A stretch of 64,000 nucleotides of DNA from F23-D06 sp002392325. Its GTDB lineage: Bacteria; Bacteroidota; Bacteroidia; Bacteroidales; WCHB1-69. The notes beneath the pieces are model-generated. The model saw nothing but the letters and a program-made list of their open reading frames with translations, did no database searches and was not told the origin of the DNA. Both the position numbers and the translations under genes were made by a program. This document shows, one piece after another, positions 1-8,422 of this stretch. The first letter of the stretch is position 1. Each line of letters starts with the position of its first letter. The stretch lies in contig CAMORT010000005.1 of assembly GCA_946624065.1 (NCBI GenBank), positions 1 to 64,000 of the forward strand. The letters run 5' to 3'.

Positions 1-190
1 CACAGACACTTTTGGTCTGACGAGTATGGACTTCTTCAACATGCCGCCCCGTTCGCTGAGCACGGGTGAGGGCGGCAGCACAGCCTATCTCAACATCCCA
101 GCACAGTTGGTGGAGCGCGACACCGCCACCCTCCAATTCACCTTCACCGGGCTGTTCTATACGGACAAACCGGCGTACAATAACTATTAA
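1..190 (+). CDS. C-terminal fragment of an unrecognised protein
   Basis: An open frame enters from the left edge (first full codon at base 2) and stops at TAA 188-190, giving about 62 residues. The visible part is rich in Thr, Phe and Tyr with a beta-sheet-like pattern and ends in NNY. No T9SS sorting tail is seen. Base composition is GC-rich, like most of the window and unlike the AT-rich gene that follows. Function cannot be assigned; a secreted or surface protein is a guess from its neighbours. Confidence 0.6.
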   Translation, partial: TDTFGLTSMDFFNMPPRSLSTGEGGSTAYLNIPAQLVERDTATLQFTFTGLFYTDKPAYNNY

Positions 191-224
191 CGAATTATAA
201 ATTAATATTTTAAAATTAAATGTT

Positions 225-1169
225 ATGAGAAGTTTTTTTATTATTATTCAATTTTTTTTGCTGTTTATGTTGGGGGCCAATCTTCAAGCGAAGGTGATAG
301 TTGCTAACCAAGTGATTGAAGGTGATTTTCATGATACAATCACTGGACCTGGAATATTGGGGCTCGTTTTTTATGATTCAGATTCTAAAACACTAACTTT
401 AAACAATGTCTCTATTTCAGGACCTGAACAAACAGACACTTCAGACTATTACTATTTTCGCGCTATATATGTGGAAAACAGCGACATAACCATACGATTG
501 ATAGGGGAAAACACTATTTCTTCATTTAGCGGAATATATTTGAGAAACTCAAAATGCAGTTTTGTTGGGAATGGCACATTGACAATAAATGTTCCTCATC
601 TATATGGGATAATGTTGTCTCATTGTGATACTCTGTCATTTAAGGGATGTTCGGTTGTGATAAATTCCGGGGACGAGGGGAATTTACAATGGCCCGGGTT
701 ATATGTTTACGTCAGCACCGCCACCCAACCACATCCAGATGATCCTGATAATAATTGTCAAGTATTCATTGACTCTGCTGCCTTGACCATCCATTCTCCA
801 GTTTGTATGCGGAATGTGGTCGGTATGCATTTGCGAGGCAGCAGAATAGTGACTCCAGAAGGGGCGTATTTTGATTCAGACCGAATGACAGTTGTTGATC
901 CAGACGGCAATGTGTGTTCGGATTTAACAATCTTACCAAGTACGTTAGGTGTTTCCGATAACTCTCAGAAAAAATGGACTGCTTGGGGCAGTCCGTCAGG
1001 TATACAAATAGAGAATGTTGAGGTAGGAGACCATATATGTATCTACACTACGGCGGGTCAAATTATTCATGCAAAAAGAACAGACCAAAGCAGCCTATGC
1101 TTGCCTGTCAGATGCGGTGTGTATATTGTAAATGTGGGGAAGCATTCAGTGAAGGTAATAGTACCATAA
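225..1169 (+). CDS. Secreted beta-helix-like protein, unknown function
   Basis: This 314-residue protein has a signal peptide (about residues 1-22, ending QAK) followed by repeated short strands with Asn/Ser turns (LTLNNVSI, IRLIGENT, LTIHSP). That pattern fits a right-handed parallel beta-helix or carbohydrate-binding domain of the kind common in Bacteroidales surface proteins. The last 75 residues (GQIIHA ... GVYIVNVG ... VKVIV) resemble a short C-terminal sorting or anchoring domain, though not a canonical T9SS tail. The gene is clearly AT-rich against the preceding fragment and shares that composition with the start of the next gene, 20 bases downstream. The start is the first ATG after a short AT-rich leader. 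Binding or adhesion is plausible; no enzyme motif is visible. Confidence 0.7.
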   Translation: MRSFFIIIQFFLLFMLGANLQAKVIVANQVIEGDFHDTITGPGILGLVFYDSDSKTLTLNNVSISGPEQTDTSDYYYFRAIYVENSDITIRLIGENTISSFSGIYLRNSKCSFVGNGTLTINVPHLYGIMLSHCDTLSFKGCSVVINSGDEGNLQWPGLYVYVSTATQPHPDDPDNNCQVFIDSAALTIHSPVCMRNVVGMHLRGSRIVTPEGAYFDSDRMTVVDPDGNVCSDLTILPSTLGVSDNSQKKWTAWGSPSGIQIENVEVGDHICIYTTAGQIIHAKRTDQSSLCLPVRCGVYIVNVGKHSVKVIVP

Positions 1170-1189
1170 GCCATAAAAAATCAATAGCA

Positions 1190-4100
1190 ATGAAAGAAAA
1201 AATATTTTCAGCAATCATTTTCATGTTCTTATTATTTTTCAATGCAAATGCTCAACAGGCATATTACTATTATCATGGTGATAAAATATCTTTGTCTGTG
1301 GATTCCTTAGTGAGGTTTGTGGCAACAGATCCGGATATGGGTGAAGAGAAAAAAATGCAGTTGTTTTCAAAGCTTGAAGCACATGCCCTAAAACATGAGT
1401 TGTTCTCATCCTGTTATGTATTTATCGTTGACCCTGCTAAAGAAGATGCTTTTGATAGAGAGATTGATAGACACGATGACTTGATTTTGTTTCAAACTCC
1501 AGGATACAAAATGAGAGATTCTGTTTTGCTTTTTCCATCAAGATCAATTACCATTAAACTTAAAGATGAAAACAATTTGATACAATTATTTGACAGTTTA
1601 CAAATTGGATATAAAACCATCTCTAAAGATACTTATATAAAAAATCGATATCAAGTGGAATTATACCAAGATGATGCGATTGATGTTACGGCAAGATTGT
1701 TTGAAACAGGGCTGTTTGTTTACGCAACCCCTTCATTTATAAGTAGATATACCACAACAGGGTATTTTGATAATCCAAATTTTTTTCAGCAATGGAGTGT
1801 TTTGAACGATAGTATAAATATGAATCTTTTGTCGGCATGGAATATTTCAACAGGAAGCAATCGAATAAAAACAGCTCTTATTGATGATGGTGTCGATCTT
1901 ACTCATCCTGATCTCTCATCGAATTTGTTGCCCGGTTTTTGCACAATACCAGATCCCTACGAGCCTTGTAACGGGTCTTTCAAATATCCTGTGGAATATC
2001 ATGGGACATGGTGCGCAGGTGTGATTGCTGCAGCGAATAACACAATGGGGATGGTCGGAGTTGCGCATACTGCTAAATTAATACCTGTTAAAACAACATA
2101 TGATTTTCCGGTTGGCAGAGAAAAAACCAGAAACGATTATATGTACTATTCACAAGGGGGTGGCTATATTGTAAGTGATTATTTGGAAGATGCTTTTCGT
2201 CGTGCGTGTTATGAATCAAATGCAGATGTGATAAGTTTTTCGTTAGATTATCAATCATTATCAGATGCATTAGAAGATGTCATCACAGACGTTTGTTGTA
2301 ATGGCAGGGATGGCAAGGGACTTACAGTGGTTGTGAATACAGGCGACTATAATGCATATAATAATAGTAGTAGCATGTCTGCTATTGCGAAACATCCGTA
2401 TGTGATCTCTGTAGGAGCAATATCCAATACGGGTACGAGAATGTCATACCCTGAATTTGATGAAAGTTGTTATGGCGACAGTTTGGATGTTGTTGCACCT
2501 GGGAAAAATATTCCAACCACTAATATTTACGATAGTTATACGAACTACTCGGGTACCTCTGCAGCAGCACCCCATGTGGCGGGATTGGCAGCACTAATCC
2601 TGTCAGTAAACCCTTGTTTGACCAGAGAAGAAGTCAAATATATTATAGAGTCAACTTGTACGAAAGTTCGTTCCGATATTTATGATTATGACTCCAATCC
2701 AGAGCATCCCAATGGAACATGGAATATAGAAGTCGGATATGGTTTGGTTAATGCAGGAGCTGCACTGGCTTTGGTGCAACAGATGGGAAGTTATACCTAT
2801 GTCAATGACACGTTGATTTCGGCCGACACATTGTGGAGTACGAACAGACTGATAAATCAGGATCTTGTGATTGACTCTTTAGTGACATTGACCATCACAG
2901 ACACAGTATATATAGCATCCACATCCCGCATCATCGTGCGTCCCGGCGGCAAACTCGTTTTGGACGGCGGCACGCTCACCAGCGCCTGCGCGGATGAGAT
3001 GTGGCAGGGCATCTATGTGGAGGGCCACCGCAACCAGCCGCAGACCGCCGCCAACCAAGGTACCGTGCAGCTCATCAACGGTGCCGTCGTCGAGAACGCC
3101 CATTGTGCCATAACCACCGCCATTCCGCCGCTTTGCGGCGGAACCCCGACGCAAACCGACTTACTGTCCACCGGCGGCATCATCACGGCCGACAACGCCA
3201 CATTCCGCAACTGCGCCAAGGCCGTGGAGTACCTCTCCTACGCCGGCACCAACTATGCGGGCCTGGTCGTGGACAACAAGGGGTCGTTCACCGGCTGCAC
3301 CTTCACGGTGGACGACAACAACCTCTTCGCCGCCAACGGCACCGACCTCCTCGCCCATGTGTCCCTGTGGGATGTGAAAGGGGTGGAGTTCACTAACTGC
3401 CGCTTCGAGGACGCGCGGACAGGGAACCACAGCAGGAAGAGCGCCATCAGTGCCTTGGACGCGGGCTTCGAGATGAAGACGGGCTGCAGCTACAATGTTC
3501 CCAGACCGGAATGCGACTGCCCGCCCGCCTTGAGCACGCACAGCACGTTCGCGGGCTTCGGCACGGCCATAGACGCTGGAACCTCGGGCAGCCCGTACGG
3601 GATTGTGATAGACGGTGCTCGGTTCAGCGACAATATAACCGGCGTGAGGATAGAGGGCAGCAGCCACGCCACGGTGACGCGCTGCACATTCGACTTGTCC
3701 GAGATGCCGGTGCGTGTTGTGACGGGCCTGAATCTTGAGGGTTGCACGGGTTATCTGGTGGAGGAGAACACCTTCACGCGCGGCGCGAGCGCGCCAAACG
3801 GGAGCCGCTACGGCATCCGGGTGAACAATTCGGGCACCGACGCGAACGGGCTGTACCGCAACACCTTCGAGCGCCTGAGCCACGGCATGTATGTGACAGG
3901 AACCAACGGGGACGGCAACTCAAACACAGGACTCCAGATGACTTGCAACGAGTTCACGGACAACACATACGACATGTACCTGTACAGCACGGCTATTGTG
4001 AGCTCCTGGCAGGGGGACAACAGCAAGGGTGCGGACAACACCTTTTCGGGCACGCAGACGAGCAGCCTGCACAATGCAGGGAGCCAGCCGCTGACCTATC

Positions 4101-5131
4101 TCTACAGCGCAGGCACAAGCCATGTGCCGTACAATCCCACCACAGGCAATGTGACGCTGAACGGGACTGTGCCGTCCAACAATTGCGCCTCCACACTGTG
4201 CAGCAACGGGGGCGGCACCCCGAATCCCAAGTCGCCCACACCGTCGTTCCTGGCACTGAAGCAGCAGTACGAGAATCTCATGGCAGACTTTGACAGGAAC
4301 GGCTACGCGGACCTCTTGTCAACCGCCATTCCGCCGCAGGCGGAACCCCCAGCATCACCCGGCGAACTTGCCGCGGCCCAATACGCCTCGCAGCAGATGA
4401 ACGCCATTGCCTCGGAGCTGTTCGCGCAGTCGCACGAGGCCGTGCGCGCCCTGATGTCGGACACGCTGGAGGACCTGCGGGCGGTCGTGGCGTGGCTGGA
4501 CGCCACCCCGGGCCTGGCCAGCCGGTATTTGGCGGCGGAGACGGAATTCTCGATGACCGGCAGCAACCTCTCGCTGGCCGACATTGCCAACTACATCACC
4601 ACTTCGGAAGAGCGGGATGAATATGACAATTATCTGGCGTTCAACACGCTGAAACAGGCGTTGGCGGAGGGTGGCCATGTGATGTGGCCCAACGCCACGG
4701 ATGCGCATATGGGCGAGCTAATCCGCATCGCGGATGCCAACACGGGCCGTTCCTCACTGCTGGCGAAGAATGTGTTGTGTTTCTTCTTCGGGATCTGCTA
4801 TGACGATACGGAGACGCGGGCATTGGAAACCACCACCATTCCGCCTACGGCGGAATCCCCGACATTAACGGGCCAACAAAACATCACCGTGCACCCCAAC
4901 CCCACGAATGATGTGTTGCATGTGACTGTCACGGACGGCAATGCAAAAATCGCGCGCGTGGAAATGTTTGACATGTTCGGGCGTATCACCATGGTGGGGA
5001 CGCAAAATCTTGCGTCTCCACCATCCCCAGAATATACGGTGGATCTATCCTCTTTGCCGGCCGGCCTGTACATCCTGCGCGTCACCCTGACCGACGGCAC
5101 AGTGCGGAACGTGAAGGTGGTGAGAAAATGA
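1190..5131 (+). CDS. Secreted subtilase (S8) with beta-helix region and T9SS tail
   Basis: This 1313-residue secreted serine protease is a T9SS cargo. The start is ATG 1190, which gives a clean signal peptide ending NANAQ; in-frame upstream codons overlap the previous gene. The S8 triad is visible: D232 in IDDGVDLTHPDL, H271 in HGTWCAG and S457 in GTSAAAPHVAG. Residues about 590-1030 form a beta-helix-like region with right-handed repeats, then come a helical region (about 1040-1200) and a type-A sorting domain (about 1235-1313: HPNPTNDVLHV, LPAGLYILRV, VKVVRK). The gene is mosaic: the first ~1.7 kb is AT-rich and the remainder GC-rich, with the change near 2890-2940, just after the protease domain. 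Three in-frame palindromic elements interrupt the second half. The N-terminal 200 residues may be a propeptide or inhibitor domain. Confidence 0.9.
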   Translation: MKEKIFSAIIFMFLLFFNANAQQAYYYYHGDKISLSVDSLVRFVATDPDMGEEKKMQLFSKLEAHALKHELFSSCYVFIVDPAKEDAFDREIDRHDDLILFQTPGYKMRDSVLLFPSRSITIKLKDENNLIQLFDSLQIGYKTISKDTYIKNRYQVELYQDDAIDVTARLFETGLFVYATPSFISRYTTTGYFDNPNFFQQWSVLNDSINMNLLSAWNISTGSNRIKTALIDDGVDLTHPDLSSNLLPGFCTIPDPYEPCNGSFKYPVEYHGTWCAGVIAAANNTMGMVGVAHTAKLIPVKTTYDFPVGREKTRNDYMYYSQGGGYIVSDYLEDAFRRACYESNADVISFSLDYQSLSDALEDVITDVCCNGRDGKGLTVVVNTGDYNAYNNSSSMSAIAKHPYVISVGAISNTGTRMSYPEFDESCYGDSLDVVAPGKNIPTTNIYDSYTNYSGTSAAAPHVAGLAALILSVNPCLTREEVKYIIESTCTKVRSDIYDYDSNPEHPNGTWNIEVGYGLVNAGAALALVQQMGSYTYVNDTLISADTLWSTNRLINQDLVIDSLVTLTITDTVYIASTSRIIVRPGGKLVLDGGTLTSACADEMWQGIYVEGHRNQPQTAANQGTVQLINGAVVENAHCAITTAIPPLCGGTPTQTDLLSTGGIITADNATFRNCAKAVEYLSYAGTNYAGLVVDNKGSFTGCTFTVDDNNLFAANGTDLLAHVSLWDVKGVEFTNCRFEDARTGNHSRKSAISALDAGFEMKTGCSYNVPRPECDCPPALSTHSTFAGFGTAIDAGTSGSPYGIVIDGARFSDNITGVRIEGSSHATVTRCTFDLSEMPVRVVTGLNLEGCTGYLVEENTFTRGASAPNGSRYGIRVNNSGTDANGLYRNTFERLSHGMYVTGTNGDGNSNTGLQMTCNEFTDNTYDMYLYSTAIVSSWQGDNSKGADNTFSGTQTSSLHNAGSQPLTYLYSAGTSHVPYNPTTGNVTLNGTVPSNNCASTLCSNGGGTPNPKSPTPSFLALKQQYENLMADFDRNGYADLLSTAIPPQAEPPASPGELAAAQYASQQMNAIASELFAQSHEAVRALMSDTLEDLRAVVAWLDATPGLASRYLAAETEFSMTGSNLSLADIANYITTSEERDEYDNYLAFNTLKQALAEGGHVMWPNATDAHMGELIRIADANTGRSSLLAKNVLCFFFGICYDDTETRALETTTIPPTAESPTLTGQQNITVHPNPTNDVLHVTVTDGNAKIARVEMFDMFGRITMVGTQNLASPPSPEYTVDLSSLPAGLYILRVTLTDGTVRNVKVVRK
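3116..3147. repeat. In-frame palindromic element, copy 1
   Basis: A perfect 9-bp stem TTCCGCCGC / GCGGCGGAA (3123-3131, 3135-3143) with a TTT loop lies inside the subtilase coding frame. The flanks ACCGCCA and CCCC are shared with copies at 4322 and 4832. It encodes TAIPPLCGGTP. Confidence 0.8.
4322..4349. repeat. In-frame palindromic element, copy 2
   Basis: TTCCGCC / GGCGGAA (4329-4335, 4339-4345) has a GCA loop and the same ACCGCCA left flank and CCCC right flank as the copy at 3116. It is read in the same frame and encodes TAIPPQAEPP, in a linker of the subtilase. Confidence 0.8.
4832..4860. repeat. In-frame palindromic element, copy 3
   Basis: TTCCGCC / GGCGGAA (4839-4845, 4849-4855) has a TAC loop, left flank ACCACCA and right flank TCCCC. 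It is in the same frame, encoding TTIPPTAESP, just ahead of the T9SS sorting domain. Confidence 0.8.
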
Positions 5132-5132
5132 A

Positions 5133-5181
5133 AAGTCTCTCGTCTCACATCTTACGTCTAAAATCCAAAATCCAAATTTTC
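5133..5181. repeat. Degenerate heptamer array after the subtilase stop
   Basis: Seven consecutive 7-base units start one base after the subtilase stop codon: first the NNGTCTC/NCATCTT type, then AAATCCA twice, then AATTTTC. It ends four bases before the -7 box of the next gene. It has the same 7-base period as arrays at 46637, 57018 and 60482. Confidence 0.6.
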
Positions 5182-5184
5182 CCC

Positions 5185-5192
5185 TATCTTTG
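5185..5192 (+). promoter_or_regulatory. -7 box TATCTTTG for the LRR protein
   Basis: TATCTTTG matches the Bacteroidota TAnnTTTG -7 consensus, 37 bases ahead of ATG 5230. A -33 TTTG is not clear. Confidence 0.65.
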
Positions 5193-5229
5193 CCCCAACG
5201 AAAATATTAACCAATAAAATACACACATC

Positions 5230-6459
5230 ATGAAAAAATTATTATTCACCACAACACTTCTTGCCCTGCTGCTGATGTGCGGCGCGGCATGGGGACAGAC
5301 CTACTCTTATCCCCCGTATGACTTCACTTCCGTGAACGCCGATGGTGACACGCTGTACTACCGCATCACCTCGTCGGCAACACCCTATACGGTGGCCGTG
5401 ACGCGCTGCCACGATTCCATATACCATACCTTGCCCCATCCTCATAATGCTTCCGAGGTCGGACAGCCCGGATTTGTCTATCCTGTATATGACTACGACT
5501 CACTCATAACCATACCGTCAAGCGTGACCCATGACGGCATTGAATATACTGTCACGACCATCGACAACGAGGCGTTCTACGAACAGAATGGCATGCACAC
5601 CGTCATACTCCCGTCCACGGTTACCATCATAGGCATGGCAGCATTTTATGAATCGACCGTTGAGCATATTGTAATGCCTAATGTGACACACATTCTCTAT
5701 GGTGCTTTTACCGATGCGCTTTTGTCTTCCGTTGATATTCCCGAATGTATTGTGGAGATTGGGGAGAAGGCTTTTGAGGGCAATACTAGGCTCCGTCAGG
5801 TTGATATACCATCCTCCATCTCGGTTCTCAGAAGTTTCGTTTTTGCTTGTTGTAACAATCTATCTGTGGTGAACCTGCCCGAGCATCTTGTCAGCATAGA
5901 AGATAATGCCTTTTATCGCTGCCCTCAACTAAAGAAAATCACAATCCCGTCAGAAGTGGCCTATATTGGTTGTGATGCATTCACAGATGGATATGGTACC
6001 ATTGATGGTAATTATGGAGCTAATGGATATCTGGACACTTTAATTATGAAATGTGAGACTCCACCTCAAAACCACATGCCTCAATCTTTCCAAACCAACA
6101 AAGCCCTTTTGGTTATTGTTCCCTGTCACACAGCGGAAACATACCAGACGGCCCCGATTTGGTCAACCTACTCCAATTTCACCTACCATGAGGACTGCGT
6201 GGGAGTGGAGGATTATGAGAAGGAGAATGTGCAAATGTATCCGGTCCCTTGCCATGATGTGTTGCATGTCCGAGGCGAGAGCATAAGATTTTGCCGCATA
6301 GAGGTTTACGATATGTACGGAGCCCTTGTTTTGGCAGATGAGGCACAGGACACGGAAACGGCGCTGAATGTGTCAGGGCTGCCCGCCGGAGCGTATGCCG
6401 TTGTGGTCGTGGAAGACAACGGGCAAAGACAACATGTCCGGATGGTGACCAAACAATAG
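5230..6459 (+). CDS. BspA-type leucine-rich repeat surface protein with T9SS tail
   Basis: This is a 409-residue exported protein with a signal peptide (to about residue 22, AAWGQ). Residues about 95-290 carry BspA/LRR_5-type repeats with the characteristic I-P-S-V-I-G-x-x-A-F pattern (TVTIIGMAAFYES, IVEIGEKAFEGN, VSIEDNAFYRC, VAYIGCDAFTD). Residues about 335-409 are a type-A T9SS sorting domain (MYPVPCHDVLHVRG, IEVYDMYGALV, LPAGAYAVVV, VRMVTKQ). BspA-family repeats are known in surface adhesins of oral and gut Bacteroidota and protists; binding to host or matrix proteins is inferred only. It has its own promoter and is followed by an intrinsic terminator, so it is probably monocistronic. Confidence 0.9.
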   Translation: MKKLLFTTTLLALLLMCGAAWGQTYSYPPYDFTSVNADGDTLYYRITSSATPYTVAVTRCHDSIYHTLPHPHNASEVGQPGFVYPVYDYDSLITIPSSVTHDGIEYTVTTIDNEAFYEQNGMHTVILPSTVTIIGMAAFYESTVEHIVMPNVTHILYGAFTDALLSSVDIPECIVEIGEKAFEGNTRLRQVDIPSSISVLRSFVFACCNNLSVVNLPEHLVSIEDNAFYRCPQLKKITIPSEVAYIGCDAFTDGYGTIDGNYGANGYLDTLIMKCETPPQNHMPQSFQTNKALLVIVPCHTAETYQTAPIWSTYSNFTYHEDCVGVEDYEKENVQMYPVPCHDVLHVRGESIRFCRIEVYDMYGALVLADEAQDTETALNVSGLPAGAYAVVVVEDNGQRQHVRMVTKQ

Positions 6460-6499
6460 GATCTTCATCGGAACCACATTCCGAAATTTTTGTCCATAC

Positions 6500-6529
6500 G
6501 GGAGCGGGAGGAATCTTGCTCCCTTTTTT
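6500..6529 (+). terminator. Intrinsic terminator of the LRR gene
   Basis: GGGAGC (6500-6505) pairs with GCTCCC (6518-6523) and is followed directly by six T. Confidence 0.75.
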
Positions 6530-6547
6530 GTGTGTTTAGTCGTTGGC

Positions 6548-6613
6548 CTTTGGCGATAGGGCCTTGGTTTCAAGTTTCAAGTCTGAACTCTCAATTCCCC
6601 ATTTCCCATTCCT
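6548..6613. repeat. Left direct repeat flanking the Rpn gene
   Basis: This 66-base tract is nearly identical to 7767-7839. It starts CTTTGGCGAT, passes through TTGGTTTCAAG units and ends CCCATTTCCCATTCCT. The core has a 7-base period (TCAAGTT-like units). The left copy has one 7-base unit fewer than the right copy. Confidence 0.85.
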
Positions 6614-6755
6614 CACCCATATCCTTTTTACTCCGAAAATCGCGTAACCGCCTTAACAACAGGTTGTTAAATTTACAACTTGTGTTTCTGTATGTTGCTG
6701 TTTTTCTGGTCGAAAAAAAATTCAGGATTCCCATTGCCCGAGCAAAACAATGTGT

Positions 6756-6763
6756 TATCTTTG
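6756..6763 (+). promoter_or_regulatory. -7 box TATCTTTG for the Rpn gene
   Basis: TATCTTTG lies 66 bases ahead of ATG 6830, with a TTG about 18 bases upstream (6735) as a possible -33 element. Confidence 0.65.
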
Positions 6764-6829
6764 CTCCATCGCATGGCGGCTGAGCCAGTCGAAGCCGCCT
6801 GTTAACTGTAAAAACAAAATTTTATTATT

Positions 6830-7744
6830 ATGAAAACAAACAATGTGTTTATCAATCCGTTAACGGACTTTGGTTTCAAGCGTGTCTTTGCCAGCGAGGA
6901 GAACAAGGACATCCTCATCGCGTTTCTCAACGACTGCATCTCCGATCATGTGGGGGTTATCCGTGAAATCCGGTTCCTGCCCACTGAGCATATCGGACTT
7001 GCTGAGGCGGAGAAGAAACTGATTTTCGACATCTACTGCACCAACGAGCGAGGCCAGCGGTTCATCATCGAGATGCAGCGTGCGCGTCAGGACTACTTCG
7101 CCGACAGGGTGATCACATACATCAGCCGCATCATCAGCAATGAGGCCAGTCGCGGTGCGCGTCGGTACGACATCCCGCCGGTTTATTCGTTCAATATCCT
7201 CGACTACAACGCCCCGGAGTTTATGGGCAGGGAGGAATATTTCTGGGCGGTGCACCTGAGGGACAACCAGAACCGAATTTTTTCGAAGAAAATCATCCTG
7301 TTTTTCATGGAATTGACTAAATTTGCAGCGCAGTTTCCGGATGAGAAGTCGCCGGCCTACAAGTGGGGCTACGCCCTGAAACACATGTCAGGGATGTCAC
7401 TGAAGGACATGCCCGAGGAGGCAGGAGAGTTCCGGAAGTTGTTTGAAGTTTGTCAAATGTCAAGACTCACAACTATGGAAAAAAATGATTACGAGAAGAG
7501 CATCTTTGAATACGAGGATGTGCAGGACGCGTTGGAATGCATGCGCCGTCACTCATTACAGGAGGGATATGAGCAGGGGATGCAACAAGGAGTACAACAA
7601 GGAATACTACAAGGAAGGGAGGAAGCGCTCCTCCAAACTGCGCGAAACTTCTTGAATTTAGGTGTTTCTCTCGCTGATGTGGCTAAGGCTACAGGCCTGA
7701 GCGAGGAGGAGATACTTGCGCACATAGGTGAAACTGGTGAATAG
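6830..7744 (+). CDS. Rpn/PD-(D/E)XK nuclease family putative transposase
   Basis: This 304-residue protein belongs to the Rpn/YhgA-like recombination-promoting nuclease family, often annotated as PD-(D/E)XK transposase. The N-terminal signature NPLTDFGFKRVF, the core DIYCTNERGQRFIIEMQ (Asp then Glu-x-Gln of the nuclease fold) and the long helical C-terminus are all visible. Residues about 240-265 contain QG repeats (EQGMQQGVQQGILQG), and the protein ends with a LADVAKATGLSEEEI motif typical of the family tail. Family members in E. coli promote RecA-independent recombination and cut DNA; activity here is inferred. The gene with its promoter lies between 66- and 73-base direct repeats, and no terminal inverted repeats of an IS element are seen. 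It appears full-length. Confidence 0.88.
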   Translation: MKTNNVFINPLTDFGFKRVFASEENKDILIAFLNDCISDHVGVIREIRFLPTEHIGLAEAEKKLIFDIYCTNERGQRFIIEMQRARQDYFADRVITYISRIISNEASRGARRYDIPPVYSFNILDYNAPEFMGREEYFWAVHLRDNQNRIFSKKIILFFMELTKFAAQFPDEKSPAYKWGYALKHMSGMSLKDMPEEAGEFRKLFEVCQMSRLTTMEKNDYEKSIFEYEDVQDALECMRRHSLQEGYEQGMQQGVQQGILQGREEALLQTARNFLNLGVSLADVAKATGLSEEEILAHIGETGE

Positions 7745-7766
7745 TCGTTGTCTCTTGGATGTTAGT

Positions 7767-7839
7767 CTTTGGCGATTTGGCCTTGGTTTCAGGTTTCAAG
7801 TTTCAAGTCTGAACTCTCAATTCCCCATTTCCCATTCCT
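7767..7839. repeat. Right direct repeat flanking the Rpn gene
   Basis: This 73-base copy matches the tract at 6548-6613, with one extra TTTCAAG-type 7-base unit and a few substitutions. It begins 22 bases after the Rpn stop codon. Confidence 0.85.
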
Positions 7840-7849
7840 AATTATCCTT

Positions 7850-8422
7850 TCACCCCATTTCCGATCTAACCAACGGAAATCTGGCCAGTGCCTTGTATTC
7901 CGGGCCTTCTTTGAGTAGAAAACTTTGATACAGAGTAAATTCCGTAATGGGAATCTGTTGGGTGAAGTCGGGTTGAGATTGCTGGAAACGCTCCCAGAAT
8001 TTCTTCTTATCTACTACGGATTTCACTCTTCCCAAGGTAATATGTGGCACGAAATTGCCGTAGGCCGTTTCAAATCCCTGCTGTGTCAACTGGTTTTCCA
8101 AATGCTGAAAGCATTGCTTGAAAAAGAAGAATTCCTCAAACCCCAACCACAACACTTCAGGGTGATAATGGCTGCCAAACACGCCCAATTTGTTCAGTTC
8201 CAAATAAAACGGAGAGTGGGATTCGCAGGTCTGCCGTAAGGCATCCTTGATGGCGGGAATCTTGCTGTCGGGGGTGGCACCCAGAAAACGCAAGGTGAGG
8301 TGGCAGACTTCGTCTTTCACCCACACAATGTCATCGTGGCGCATTTCGTACTGGAATCGGGTACGCCACGCTTTGAACGCATCGCTCAACTCAACCTTGG
8401 TGGCGATGAAGAGCCGCTTCAT
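7850..8422 (-). CDS. thpR: RNA 2',3'-cyclic phosphodiesterase (ThpR/LigT)
   Basis: This is a 190-residue 2H phosphoesterase. Both catalytic HxTx motifs are present at the expected distance: HLTLRFLG (about residue 43) and HITLGRV (about residue 127). Family enzymes open 2',3'-cyclic phosphates at RNA ends to 2'-phosphates in the cytoplasm and can ligate tRNA halves in vitro. The length matches bacterial ThpR (about 180-190). The gene is second in a minus-strand unit: its ATG shares one base with the stop of the upstream peptidase gene (TAATG), which suggests translational coupling. Confidence 0.9.
   Translation of the reverse strand: MKRLFIATKVELSDAFKAWRTRFQYEMRHDDIVWVKDEVCHLTLRFLGATPDSKIPAIKDALRQTCESHSPFYLELNKLGVFGSHYHPEVLWLGFEEFFFFKQCFQHLENQLTQQGFETAYGNFVPHITLGRVKSVVDKKKFWERFQQSQPDFTQQIPITEFTLYQSFLLKEGPEYKALARFPLVRSEMG

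Noticed and set aside
3161..3883. A 240-codon minus-strand frame inside the subtilase gene
   Set aside because: Low-complexity Arg/Ala/Val composition typical of antisense shadows in GC-rich coding DNA.
6548..7839. Insertion sequence with terminal inverted repeats
   Set aside because: The flanking repeats are direct, not inverted, and the enclosed gene is Rpn-type rather than a DDE or Y1 transposase.
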